The notes beneath the pieces are model-generated. The model did not search any database. It was not told the origin of the DNA and saw only the letters and a program-made list of their open reading frames with translations. Shown here in pieces: positions 34,445 to 45,794 of a DNA stretch of 64,000 bases (position 1 is the stretch's first letter; each line of letters opens with the position of its first letter). The stretch spans positions 983,026 through 1,047,025 of the forward strand of contig JACTAT010000032.1 in assembly GCA_014526335.1 (NCBI GenBank), given 5' to 3'. The stretch is from Chrysaora quinquecirrha. Lineage: Eukaryota; Cnidaria; Scyphozoa; Semaeostomeae; Pelagiidae. The position numbers and the translations under genes are program-made.

Positions 34445-34578
34445 CAAGATCTCGATCGAAAATAACAGAACATTGAGTATAAGTAATAAAAAAGTCGATC
34501 GAAAATAACAGAACATTAAGTATAAGTAATAAAAGATCTCGATCGAAAATAACAGAACATTGACTACAAGTAATAAAA
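34445..34578 (+). repeat. tandem repeat, three copies of a 56-61-bp unit
   Basis: Unit: ctcgatcgaaaataacagaa, cattgagtataagtaataaa, and an a-rich joint; three near-identical copies. Confidence 0.9.
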
Positions 34579-35888
34579 AAGTATCCGAAGATAGAACAGT
34601 AGCGCTCCATGTACTATGAGGTAAAATTATTCGGAGGACTTCAGCAAATCAAGTGTTATTTTTTGAAAAATGTTTTCTTGTAAGGGAATTAAAAAATCCT
34701 CCTCCATCTACAAAGGAATCGGTCGTCTGCCCCTAGCACATAAATGCCTCAAAAATCGTTTACAGTACCGAAATGTGAAAAAAATTGATACAGGGGCGTA
34801 AGAGCGTACTTAATAGTGGAAGGGGCACGAAATCCCCTTAATTCTAACATTAAAGTTGGAATTAAGCAGATATATATTGGCCTGGCTCAGTTGACTGCAA
34901 ACTTTTGCCATATGACCTGATATTCGGGATAATTTCCTTTTCCTATACTGACAGCATGATTTGCTCAGAGACATCTTTCCAGCACTTAGTCCATCACAGA
35001 AAAAGAGACACCACAAAGGACCACATGTGTTGAATGTCAGGTTAGACAAAACAACGATATAATTACATGCTATTTCCGGCAATCACTTTTCAAACACAAG
35101 GGGATTCCCAAGCATTTTATGGAATCGATTTAGAAAACACGGAATCGTTTTTGAAAACACGGAATCGTTAAAAAAAAACAGAATCGTTTCGAAAACACGG
35201 ACTCGTTTTAGAAAACACGGAATCGATTTAGAAAACATGGAATGGTGCTATAAAACGTAAAATTTAATAGATCTCGATGATAGATTGACATTTATCTGTT
35301 ACTTAGAAGCCAAAGCAAAGATTTATAAGCATTTTCAGGTGAAATTCAAGGTATTTACTAAATAGGCCCTCATTCCATTCCGTCATTCCGTCATTCTGCC
35401 ATTCCATTCCGTCATTCCATTCCGTTATTCCATATTCCATATTTTAAAGATAGCCAGCAAAATTCCGGTATGTCGCAGATACATCATTCCCTGTTGTTTT
35501 TCACACGTTTTTGGGGTGTAAATCAAGCTTAAATCAACTCGCATTATGAGTAAATGCGTGTAGGACAATAGTCCTGTTTTTGCGTGTAACTGGACTAACT
35601 TTGAAGCTGCACGGACTACCCGTTTATTTTTTCAAGAAACCACCGTATTTTCGTGTGTAGATTTTAAATGCCTCACTCCGTAAAAAATGTCTTTTTGCAT
35701 TTTATTCCCGTTTTGCAAGCAAGGTTTCGAGGTTTTGCTTCCAAATCGGGAATAATCATTTCCATTAAAGAATCTTTGAATTTGCTGGAATATGTGGGTG
35801 CAAATTGCAAAACCTTTGTCTTTGAATATGTGGGTGCAAATTGCAAAATCGCTCACGTGAAAAGCTTAATCCGTGTGCGTTATAAAAG

Positions 35889-36090
35889 TTAAAATCACCT
35901 GAAATCACCTAAAACCACCTGAAATCACCTGAAATCACATGAAATCACCTGAAATCGCCTGTAAATCACCCAAAACCGCCTGTAAATGACCTAAAATCGC
36001 CTGTAAATCACGTAAAATCGCCTGTAAATCACCTAAATCGCCTGTAAATCACCTAAAACCGCCTTTAAATCACCTAATATCACCTGAAAT
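35889..36090 (+). repeat. 11-bp-period minisatellite (GAAATCACCTG type)
   Basis: Repeated gaaatcacct and later a longer form, gtaaatcacctaaaaccgcct. The array has about 18 units with drifting sequence. Related arrays of cctgaaaccac lie at 37248-37330 and 38346-38405. Confidence 0.85.
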
Positions 36091-37247
36091 TGGCCGATGG
36101 GTCCCCTGCGACTTCCAACATTTCTATATTTCTTATTCATTAACAGAATAACGCCTTTCAGTTTTCGGTCCGCGACACGTTTGATGTCCTCAGTCTTTGT
36201 TTCGACACATGCACATATTGTCTTTTATTTAGCTGCATATAAGCAAACTATAATAAACTCTAGTCTTTGGCTTGGTCTTCTTTTTCTGAATTCCGTTCGT
36301 TCTGTGAATGTGAATCGCCAAGTGACTTTGACTTTTCGTGTGCACGTGTGATCGCATGCATTAAAACGAGAAGACTTTTACTAAACTTTCCCTATTTTAG
36401 CTTTATTTGAGGAACCCAAGGTTTCTCAGCTTCCGTTCAAGCTGAACAATGTCACTTTGGTTCTATATTTTCCGTCCGCCATGATGAAAAAAGTTGTACC
36501 ACGTACATTCATGCCATGCATTATAAAAGGGAGCACCCCAGGACCGGTCTGGATCAGGTCCATGTCCTATTGGTCCTGGAATCTGGCTTTTACCGTATGC
36601 CAGAATCTCGTACACCCTTTTGCTGGGTTTTCATTGGAATCCAAGGATAGAATTATTTTACTGTGTGATGATTATTTCATGAGCTGATCTTTTTACCACA
36701 AGAAGAAAATTTTCATGAGCTTATTTTTTCAGCACATTTTTTTAAATAAACAAAATCTTTTCTTTAGTTGTGTTGTGTGGTGTGTTGTGTTGTAACTGTA
36801 GTTGGGTATAGCAATTGCCTACACAATCAGTAAAGGATTGTGCTTTGTGCTCTTGCAGCTCATAACACTGTCATTGCATATGCATGTTTTTATTATCTAG
36901 TTTTTGGTCTAAATTAAAGTGAAATCTCTGAAATTATATAGTTCCTCTAAATGAATTCCCCAACCCCATTGTTGTCTTACATTATTATATGATACAATAT
37001 AGGCCAGAAATAACTTAACCTTGGTTTTGTACAATTCACATGAACAAATTCATATGAATTTTTTCGAAAATCCTCTGGGAAATCAAAGATTGAGTGAAGT
37101 CATTATGGCTTTCTTCCTTGAATCTACTTTTCTTTATATTCAATGTCCTTTCCATGTTGTGATCAAGGGGCATTTCACTCATGGAAAAGGTGTTCAAGGT
37201 TTCCTGTTGAAACAAACAATTTCAAATGGCGTAATTTATAAACAGTG
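36091..37247. other. gene-free
   Basis: A tgtgttgtgtggtgtgttgt simple stretch at 36768-36795. Several 75-84-codon frames lack recognisable content. Confidence 0.45.
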
Positions 37248-37330
37248 AGACAACCTGAAACCACCTGAAACCACTTGAAACCAGCTGAAACGACCTGAAA
37301 CAACCTGAAACAACCTGAAACAAGCCATCA
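37248..37330 (+). repeat. 11-bp-period minisatellite (CCTGAAACCAC type)
   Basis: It starts after ggcgtaatttataaacag, a word that also precedes the related array at 38346. The sequence after each array (gccatcaaatttggaatcga and onwards to 37435, versus 38405-38520) is also shared, so this is a duplicated segment. Confidence 0.85.
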
Positions 37331-37967
37331 AATTTGGAATCGAGGCTGAAACGACCTGAGACAACCTGCTATCTTAGCAACGAAGTGTTAAGGTCAAGGG
37401 ATTTGTATTGTTCTTTACGCATTGTCGCATTCTTTTCTTATCACAATAGGAACACGTGTTCTGTGTGCCACTCCTCATATCCTCCTTGTGTGCCACTTTT
37501 CTCAAGGTCAGATTTTGCCTAAGCGTACTAACAAAAGCGCACTGTTCACATTTTTCGCCCCAAGAGGAAAGACAAATTTACAACAGAGGGATGACATTTT
37601 GAAGAAAATTGAGGATTTTGAGGGGCTTTCTGTCCCTTAATAAGTGAAAATGACATTTCTTGGTTAGTTTTGGGTAGTTTTGGGTCGTTTTGATCTAATT
37701 ATTAATGGAAGCCTGATAATGATAACATCCATTCATTCTCCATTCAGCCTGAAGAAGCTTGAGTGAAAGTCACCCAGACGAACAAAGCCACCCCTGTTGA
37801 TGGCGTCATAATCTTGCATACTAAGTTCATCACCTTCTAGAGTGCTGACCTTCTCTTGTCCTCCTAGTGTATAAAACATTGATGAAGATTGTATATAATC
37901 AAATTGATATGAAGGGAAAGGGATAAATATTTTCAGAAAAAATGGAAAATAGTATACACTTAAGAAG

Positions 37968-38330
37968 TCAGAAGTATTGCAACAGTAGCCATAGGCCCGA
38001 AACACAAAATTTACGTAACAAAAACATGACGGCTCAGAGGCTTGGCAAACTTGTTCACAATGTTTACAATTTCATTGACTATCATTTAGAATAAAAGTAA
38101 ACAATCTATTTGTTGCTTTTTGTGGAAAATAATGAAAAACTTTGAAGAAGTGCCTTCAAGATTTCGAGTGAAATATTTCAAGAGTTGTTTTGATAAAAAG
38201 CAAAAAACAAGTTCTTTCTTGACTTTGACTCAAAGTTTTTTCGTTTTTCATAGCAAAATAGCTGAAACTTATTTTCCAAGTTACAATTTTCACTGAAAAA
38301 AGAGGATTTCATAAAGAAAACGGAGATTAT
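37968..38330 (+). repeat. BEL-leader-like repeat, copy 1
   Basis: From agtattgcaacagtagccat through aaaacatgacggctcagagg and the ttgtggaaaataatgaaaaa block to agaaaacggagattattt, this matches copy 2 at 38588-39110 and, more distantly, the inverse of 61219-61660. It ends at attattt, before the splice-donor-like word present in the other copies. Confidence 0.8.
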
Positions 38331-38345
38331 TTGGCGTAATTTATA

Positions 38346-38405
38346 AACAGTCAGACAACCTGAAAAGAGCTGAAACGAGCTGAAACCACCTGAAACCACC
38401 TGAAA
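38346..38405 (+). repeat. 11-bp-period minisatellite, second copy
   Basis: cctgaaaagagctgaaacga then ctgaaaccacctgaaacc, with the same flanks as the 37248 array. Confidence 0.85.
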
Positions 38406-38587
38406 CGAGCCGTCAAATTTGGAATCGAGGCTGAAACAACCTGAGACGGCCTGCTATCTTAGCAACGAAGTGTTAAGGTCAAGGGATTTGTATTGTTCTT
38501 TACGCATTGTCGCATTCTTTAAAGATGATTTTTTGCCCCTCTTTACCTCTCCAAAAATTCTAGGATGAACTAATGTTTTGTTTGGGT

Positions 38588-39110
38588 ACTGTACACTTAG
38601 GGTACAAAAGTATTGCAACGCTTGACCTAAAATGGCGGCCAACATTAGCCGTAGGCCCAAGAACACAAAATTTACATGACAAAGACATGACGGCTCAGGG
38701 GCTTCCTCGAACTTGATTTAGGCGGGAAAATGTTCACAATTTCATTGACTTTCATATAGAATAAAAAGTAGACGATTTATTTGTTGCTTCTTGTGGAAAA
38801 TAATGAAAAACTATGAAGTAGTGCCTTCCATATTTCGAACAAAATATTTCAAGAGTTGTCTTGATAAAGAGCAATAAACATAACTACTTTTTTGGCCTTT
38901 GACTAAAAAATTTTTCGTTTTTCAAATCAAAATAGCTGAAACTTTTGTTCCATGTTATAACTTTTACTGAGAAAAGTAGTTTTCTCAAAGAAAACAGAGA
39001 TTATTTTGTGGACAACAATTTCAGGTAAGTGACTTTTGTTTAGGCCCAAAAAGGGTAATTTTTGTAAATTTGCAAATTCTTCTCTATAAACCCAAGAATT
39101 TGCTTCAAAA
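38588..39110 (+). repeat. BEL-leader-like repeat, copy 2, with donor-like CAG|GTAAGT
   Basis: Contains tattgcaacgcttgacctaa, aatggcggcc, the aatgaaaaactatgaagtag block and tcaggtaagtgactttt (39021-39037). The inverse of the leader of the BEL element at 61.2-61.66 kb has the same blocks in the same order, including caggtaagtgactttagctt. Copy 3, inverted, lies at 39400-39680, and the outer ends of copies 2 and 3 (tacacttagggtacaaaag) form an inverted pair. Confidence 0.8.
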
Positions 39111-39399
39111 TTAATTTGCAATATTTTGGGATAACCAGAGTTTTGAAATATGTGAATGAAATTGTCCATTAGAATTCTGAAGACTCCTTCAAGTGCACAA
39201 TTTATTTTCGCATCAAAACAACAGCTTCAAAAGTTACTCACCTAAAATCTTTATCAATATTTCAACCCCCAAATTCTTCTCTAACTGTACACTTCGAGCG
39301 AAAATTTAAATAGTAATTACAAGTTTGAATTATTTCGTCCCGAAAAACCACGAAACTTTGTAGCAAAAGTCACCATAAGTGGTTCATACATCGCTGTTT

Positions 39400-39680
39400 T
39401 TCAAGATAACCCTTGAAATATTTTCCAGAAAATTTGGAAGGCAATGCTTCATAGTTTTTCATTATTTTCCACAAGAAGCAACAAATAAATCGTCTACTTT
39501 TTATTCTATATGAAAGTCAATGAAATTGTGAACATTTTCCCACCTAAATCAAGTTCGAGGAAGCCCCTGAGACGTCATGTCTTTGCCATGTAAATTTTGT
39601 GTTCTTGGGCCTATGGCTAATGTTGGCCGCCATTTTAGGTCAAGCGTTGCAATACTTTTGTACCCTAAGTGTATGCATTG
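39400..39680 (-). repeat. BEL-leader-like repeat, copy 3 (inverted)
   Basis: Reverse complement of 38585-38870 with few differences; together with copy 2 it makes a 1.1-kb foldback. Confidence 0.85.
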
Positions 39681-40621
39681 AAATTTGTTTGGATACTTGC
39701 AATGGCTCTTATGAAACTTCACACTGTACAACAACATTGTTTTGGGGGGGAGGGGGTTGATCTTCAGTTATTCCCATCAAGAAAAGAAAGAGGAGTCATA
39801 CTCTGGTGAAATTACGGGGGTGTTCCAAGGACTTTTGGCAGGCATTGTAGTCTACAATGTGGGGATACCATGATTGCCGTGGGAGGCATCTCGGAGTATG
39901 GTGGCGGATGTTCAGTACGGTGGGGGGGTGGGGGATACCATGATTGCCGTGGCGGATATTCAGTACGGTGGGGGATACCATGATGCCTGAGGGGGATACC
40001 ATGATAGCCGTGGGGAGGCATCATGATTGCCCTGGCGGATATTCAGTACGGTGGGGGGATATCTCTGAGTACGGTGGGGGATGATCAGTACGGTGGGGGT
40101 AAAATATGATCTAATCAGCTAAAATCATGGTAAATCAGAGACGGGGGCTAAATATTTCTGCTTCAGCAACAATCTTTGAGCCCCTCTCCATTTCAAGCGA
40201 TATTCTTAGCTTCTCAAAGCTCAATGGGATACAAATGGGATACAAGTACTTCGTTTCGCAAATTTTGGTTGATTTCAATACTCAAACTTTCTTGTTTCAT
40301 TTTTTTTATTACCAAAGTGCTAAGGAGCTACTTTGCAGCATAGTCAATATTATATTGAGGGGTACTTCGGGGTTTGCGGTATTGCGGTATCCGGGGTAAA
40401 ATATGAGCGGTATTTCGGTATTGAAGGAAAAACCTGGCGGTATTGCGGTATTAAAATTTCACAGCGCGGTATTCGGTATTTTACGAACCTTGAAAGGAAC
40501 AGCTAAGAGCCATAGCAGAAGAAAAAACTTAAGAGTTACCAGACATCAATACAAGAAAGTAAGTCGAAATGAAGAGAAGATTAATGTATTGAATTGTGAA
40601 ATTCAACCAGTATAATTGTTC

Positions 40622-40680
40622 TGGCGCACCGAACCGGCCAAAGATATGACTTTTTCGACAGTAATTTGTGATATATTTCT
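40622..40680 (+). repeat. dispersed motif, copy 1 (cgcaccgaaccggccaaaga)
   Basis: ggcgcaccgaaccggccaaa then atatgactttttcgacagt closely matches 45450-45512. The parent element is unknown. Confidence 0.6.
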
Positions 40681-41073
40681 GTTTACTTCATGACTTTACA
40701 TTTCTGTTCCACGACAATACATTTTGGTTGCGTTTGGTTAGTTGATTTTACAATTTTTTTTCGCAATTTTACATTTGTAGCAATGCACCATAGCAACACC
40801 CTTCTTTGTTTTCAATTTCCTTACTTTTTCCTCCTCGTTAACACTTCACTCTTTATTCGCTTTTCTTTCTCTTGACAACCGTTTTGTTTATCGATTTTGT
40901 AAATAGAATTTTTCGTTAGTTAGATTTTGATTTACATTGGTACGCACATAAAAACACAAGCTTCTGAGAGATTTCTGAATCGAAACCTATACAGCTCAAG
41001 TTTGGTGAGATCGTTTTAATTATTACATATACTAGCTTTAGTAAATGCATCTCATTAATAATATTTCCTAAAT

Positions 41074-41090
41074 TGGTGACCACGACGTGA
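41074..41090 (+). promoter_or_regulatory. candidate tRNA-Trp primer-binding site
   Basis: tggtgaccacgacgtga differs by one base from the complement of the 3' end of animal tRNA-Trp (TGGTGACCCCGACGTGA). CsRn1-type Gypsy and some other LTR elements use this primer. Upstream text could be an LTR (ending about 41071) and downstream text a leader, with a donor-like CAC|GTAAGT at 41281-41291. No second LTR and no gag or pol were found, so this would be a truncated or solo end. Confidence 0.45.
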
Positions 41091-42378
41091 TCCGATTGCT
41101 TCTCAACGACGCAGATTTCCATCGCTACTATCTGGCAACTCACCGTCCAGTTATTCTCGATCTGTCGATCTGCTGTCTGTCTAACACAAGCAACAAGCAT
41201 CACAGCCTAGAAGACACGCACATCCTTCGTCAACGTTCCAGCTCAAGCTTCATTCACTCACACAACTGATCTTGTCAAGCATCACGTAAGTGCCTTTTCA
41301 AGTTTACGTCAATTCTAAATACATCACTACTTCAAAGTTCAAGCACAGCCCAAGCAGCTTGGCAGCCCTTAGCAGCACTCAACAAATCGGCGGCCGACAC
41401 TCACTGCTTTAACTGCCCCACTGCTTAGCACTTGTCTTTGGTAAGGTTCTGGGATCCTTCATAAAACCCACTGTTTTTCATCAACTCAACTCAACTCAAG
41501 GCGTTATTAATTGGCAGCGTGGCAGCACACACACACACAACGCAGGGCGAGCAACCAATGCCTCACTGTCGACATTCAACGCAGCTCAGGTTCCTGGTTA
41601 TCCGACTCACAAAACCTTGCAGCTTTCAAGGTTCCTGGTCAGCCTACTCATAAAACCTCGTTGTTTATCAGTCACAAATCAGCATCATCAGCAAGACGAC
41701 CAATTCGACTGGCAGATGGCAAGACAAGTCAGTTTTCTTCAACAACAACAACATTGAGTGAAAATTCAAACATGAACATATTTCAAGCATCAAGATCAAG
41801 TCATCAAGTCAAAGTGAACTAAAAAACAAAAAAAAACCGAAACTGGACACGACATGTAACTCTTAAATTTTGCTTATGTAAGGAAGTAGAGTAGAATAAC
41901 GGAAACTCACAAGAAACTCCAATTTCTATCTCTCGCAACCATAAACTTCTTACTTAACAAAAATCACTTCCATGCCAAAAAACTTTTTTCTCGTTCACGC
42001 CCTAAAACCACGTTTTCCAAACCAGTCATTTAAGTCTCGTCCCAGACCTCCTAGAATACTTCCTCACATGCAAATAATGTACGCATCTTGACTTTAAGTC
42101 ACTTGAATGAGCCCTGCAGATGTACCCTGTTTGGTGTGCACTTTATTAATGACAAGACGTTTGCAATCTTTGAGATCATACAGAAGTTGTTCTTTTAACT
42201 GATAAAAAAGGCCAGGAATGAAATGTTAGCTACTAATCCTGTATCGTGTTGTGAGTTCATGCAGCCAGTTGGCATTGCACTGAACTTGTTCGTGTTGTCT
42301 ACATTTGCGATCTCAATGTTAACTCAATAAGAATTATTACCAAAATGCAAGAATGTGCGTCTTTTCTTGAGCAACTAG

Positions 42379-42882
42379 CAGGGGCGCACATCTAGAATAT
42401 TCTTTGGGGGCGTAAACGTAGATGGAACAGACTAAGATTTTGGGAACCGTCTAGGCCTCTTTAGATGTCCAATTGCCAATGACTTTTCCCGAAAGGAAAG
42501 ACAGTATACGTAATTAGGCAAGCAACAATAAAAAAAACAAGCATCTTAAAGTGATCTACGCATTCCCATACTGATTTATGTTCATCGTTTTCGTCTAAAA
42601 TGCTGTGTTGGTCCCGTACAGACTATTTTCCAATTCTCATGGGACCGAATTCAATTTTAACTGTCCTGGATCGATTGTTATCGTTAGATATATCAGTTCT
42701 TCACTCGTAACTTTACAGAAAGACTCGATAATTTCTGAGAACTTTCCTGGTCCAAACTTTTTGGACTAACTACTAATCAAATTTTTAGACTGAATTTGCC
42801 AATAAGGTAACATTTCTGGACCGACTGACAAAATATTTGGGGGGGTGGTGTCACACCCACATCCCACTAATGTGCGCCCCTG
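42379..42882. mobile_element. 504-bp hAT-like non-autonomous element
   Basis: Ends caggggcgcacat and the exact inverse atgtgcgcccctg. Flanks gcaactag (42371-42378) and gcaaccag (42883-42890) form an 8-bp duplication with one change. No coding content. Confidence 0.85.
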
Positions 42883-44689
42883 GCAACCAGGCTACCACTA
42901 GGAAGCGTTGTCGGTGCATACAGTGGGAGCAAGATTCGGTCTGAAACGAATTTTACTCTAACCAGGTAAAATTCCAATACAAACAGCAAGAAGACATATA
43001 ATAACAAGTTAAGCAACACACGGGACCAGTTTTTAACCAAAATTTTCTAAAGTTTACAAAGCTTTCAATGTTGTGTCTTGAGTTTTAACCTGGGTTCTTG
43101 AGTTTATAATTACGCTCTTATTAAGTTCTTTCCTCCTCATTGACTGTTTCATCTCTGCCAAAACGAGGATATTCTTTCATTTAATCCAAAATAGGGCGTT
43201 TCCCAGCACACTAAAGGGCGTTTCCCGGCATTCTTGAGGGCGTGGTCCCAAAACTTTTTCTGGTGGCTAACTCCCAGATCCCAAAATTTCGCTCGCTTTG
43301 CTAACTAGTCCAGCTTAACATGACCTAACTACGGATCTGGAGGGAGAAATGGAACAAATGTATTAAAAATGGATTCAAATTCTTATACACTGGTGTTCTG
43401 TGTTATAATCACATTAACAATACTGATATTTTAGTTTTCAGCAATTTGCGGTATTTTGCAACTTTTTCGTGCGATTTTCGGGATTCGGCGATTTTTTGGC
43501 CCGGTATTGCGGTATTGGGACCCCTCCGAAGTACCCCTCTATATTGACTATGTTTGCAGATTGACGAAAATATCAAAAATCTCATGGAATAGAGGCGAAT
43601 AGGTGAAAGAGATGTTTTCACTGTTTAAAAGTACAGCATTTCATGCATAGTTTTGCTGTGGCAAATGCAATTTTAACGAATATTTGCTGGCAAGCTTTTG
43701 AAAACTTTAAAACGAAACATGATCGTGTACCTTGAGGCTTACGAAAGGCGTTGTTTGAAGTGTAACGTAACCTCTCAAATTGTGGCTCCAATAACAATCA
43801 CACAATTTGTCTTCTTTGAAGAGCTTTACATTGTGGGATGCGTTTATAAGTTGCAAATACTTGTAATATTCATCTTACCAGATTTCAACTAAATACTAAA
43901 TGTAACCTCCTACGAAAACAGAGAAATTTTCATAAATGTTGATTTCGCTCATTGCAAACTTTATCATTCAAGTTACAACGAATTGTCAAGAGTTTCAGCA
44001 ATATTTTTGGGTTTTGAGTATCATTCTAATTGTGTAACAAATGGACCGCCAATTCAAGCAATACTTTGCTCAATGCACCAAGTAAGGCTAGCAGTTTGAG
44101 TATTGAAATCAACCAAAATTTGCGAAACGAAGTACTTGTATCCCATTTGTATCCCATTGAGCTTTGAGAAGCTAAGAATATCGCTTGAAATGGAAAGGGG
44201 CTCGAAGATTGTTGCTGAAGCAGAAATATTTAGCCCCAGTCTCTGATTTACCATGATTTAGCTGATTAGATCATATTTTACCCCCACCGTACTGAACATC
44301 TCCCACCGTACTCAGAGATATCCCCCACCGTACTGAATATCCGCCACGGCAATCATGATGCCTCCCCACGGCAATCTTGGTATCCCCCCACAGGCATCAT
44401 GGTATCCCCCCACCGTACTGAACATCTCCCACCGTACTCAGAGATATCCCCCCACCGTACTGAATATCCGCCACGGCAATCATGATGCCTCCCCACGGCA
44501 ATCTTGGTATCCCCCCACAGGCATCATGGTATCCCCCCACCGTACTGAATATCCGCCACGGCAATCATGGTATCCCCCCACCGTACTGAACCTCCGCCAC
44601 CGTACTCCGAGATGCCTCCCCACGGCAATCATGGTATCCCCCGACCGAGCCGGCTTTTTTGAGAGAAAATCTTGGTCTCAAATTGTTTG

Positions 44690-44770
44690 TTTCCTGAATC
44701 GTGGATCGAGCTCGCAACCCTTAGTGCAAGAAACAAACTCATTATTCCACTGAGCTACACTAACAGTTGA
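44690..44770 (-). repeat. tRNA-derived SINE head or tRNA relic
   Basis: The minus strand has a perfect pol III A box, tagctcagtgg (44757-44747), and 34 bases on a B-box-like gagctcgatcc (44713-44703). A clean cloverleaf was not obtained, so I read it as a SINE head or decayed tRNA rather than a working gene. Confidence 0.45.
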
Positions 44771-44904
44771 TACTAATTAATGTTTTTGGCAAGCAATTGC
44801 ATTTTGTTAACTATGCCCACGAACGACAACACTTAACGGCGATTTCAAAGTTGAATTCCTATTATTTATGGTTTATCTTTTGTTACGTTTTGGCAGGAAA
44901 AAGC

Positions 44905-44960
44905 GCCTATATGCCTATATGCCTATATGCCTATATGCCTATATGCCTACCTATATGCCA
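44905..44960 (+). repeat. 8-bp tandem repeat GCCTATAT
   Basis: Six near-perfect copies. Confidence 0.9.
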
Positions 44961-45449
44961 ATTACAACAAACACCCTCTTAATATGTCCTTCGGGCATAA
45001 AAAGGCTGTTCTGATAAAGAAAAAAAAAACGTTCATTCTTTTTTATTTAAATATTTTCTGTTCAACTTGCCAATTTATTTGCGACCACATTCAACATACA
45101 TTTTTATTCAAAATTGAATTTTCCATGGCAATTGTTGCAATAAAAAATTAATCCGCTCTATCTGCGTCTAATAAGTCAACGTGAAACACTGGACATCGGT
45201 TAAGATTTCGATTATTTTGCCTTAATCAGCTTTTGTAACTGTTTGCTTTTTCCAAATATGTAACAAGTTTGTAACGTTTTTCCAAATATAGGAAATTTCG
45301 AACATGTCCCACAAGAATAGAACGGCGTTGCACCATTGATTCTTTATCAATAACCGTAAATTGTAAACAGAAATAAACCGTGTAGTTTTCAAAGTCACAA
45401 GTCGTAAACATGAGCATGGGGAGTGAACAGCAGAAAAGATTAATACTTA

Positions 45450-45512
45450 TGGTGCGCCAAACCGGCCAAAAATATAACTTTTTCAGACAGTTATTTGTTA
45501 TATTTTTTGCAC
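45450..45512 (+). repeat. dispersed motif, copy 2
   Basis: ggtgcgccaaaccggccaaa then aatataactttttcagacag; compare 40622-40680. Confidence 0.6.
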
Positions 45513-45625
45513 GACTTTATATTCTTGTTGCACGACTTTATATTTTTGTTGCACGAGTTTATATTTTTGTTGCACGACTTTATATTTTTATTGGGCAACT
45601 TTATATCTTTACTGCACGACTTATA
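45513..45625 (+). repeat. 21-bp tandem repeat
   Basis: About five copies of ttgcacgactttatatttttg. Confidence 0.9.
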
Positions 45626-45794
45626 AATATTTGTGCTCGATTATTATAAATGGGCAAATATTTTAATCGGGCACATATAAATTTTGCTGACAGCAAAATG
45701 TTTTGCTGTGGCCCTTTGCACACTATTATGTGCGAAGGATGAGCACATTATTATGTGTGAAGGATGAGCACATTATATGGGGATGCGATGTCAC

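Larger units (their letters stand above)
32822..35457. mobile_element. 2.6-kb foldback element
   Basis: Arms of about 300 bp at 32822-33125 and 35095-35457 are inverse to each other. From the outside they hold ggctatct, then a ggaatggaatgacggaatgg array, a unique block, and an array of cgattccgtgttttctaaaa units. Both sides carry caaaattc (32814-32821 and 35458-35465), an 8-bp duplication. No transposase is encoded. A second inverted-repeat element sits inside it, at 33411-34214. Confidence 0.85.
40357..43543. mobile_element. possible nested inverted-repeat insert (GAGGGGTACTTCGG ends)
   Basis: gaggggtacttcgg at the left is inverted at the right, each followed by cggtattgcggtatt-type repeats. 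tatatt flanks both ends, but the insertion point is the centre of the outer palindrome (catagtcaatat / atattgactatg), which weakens the duplication evidence. Confidence 0.5.
39861..44642. mobile_element. foldback element with CCACCGTACT-type minisatellite arms
   Basis: Each arm begins with ggggataccatgattgccgt, followed by varied copies of cagtacggtggggga and a unique block (40105-40300, inverse of 44090-44280). The right arm has many more minisatellite units than the left. No target duplication was found, so the ends are approximate. The inside holds further nested inserts (40357-43543, 42379-42882). Frames over the arms are repeat artefacts. Confidence 0.75.

Noticed and set aside
34791..34806. 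hAT-like end caggggcgtaagagcg
   Set aside because: No inverse partner and no 8-bp duplication were found nearby.
39796..40024. Pro/His-rich frames at 39.8-40.0 and 44.36-44.75 kb (MMPPHG...)
   Set aside because: Produced by the GC-rich minisatellite arms of a foldback element.
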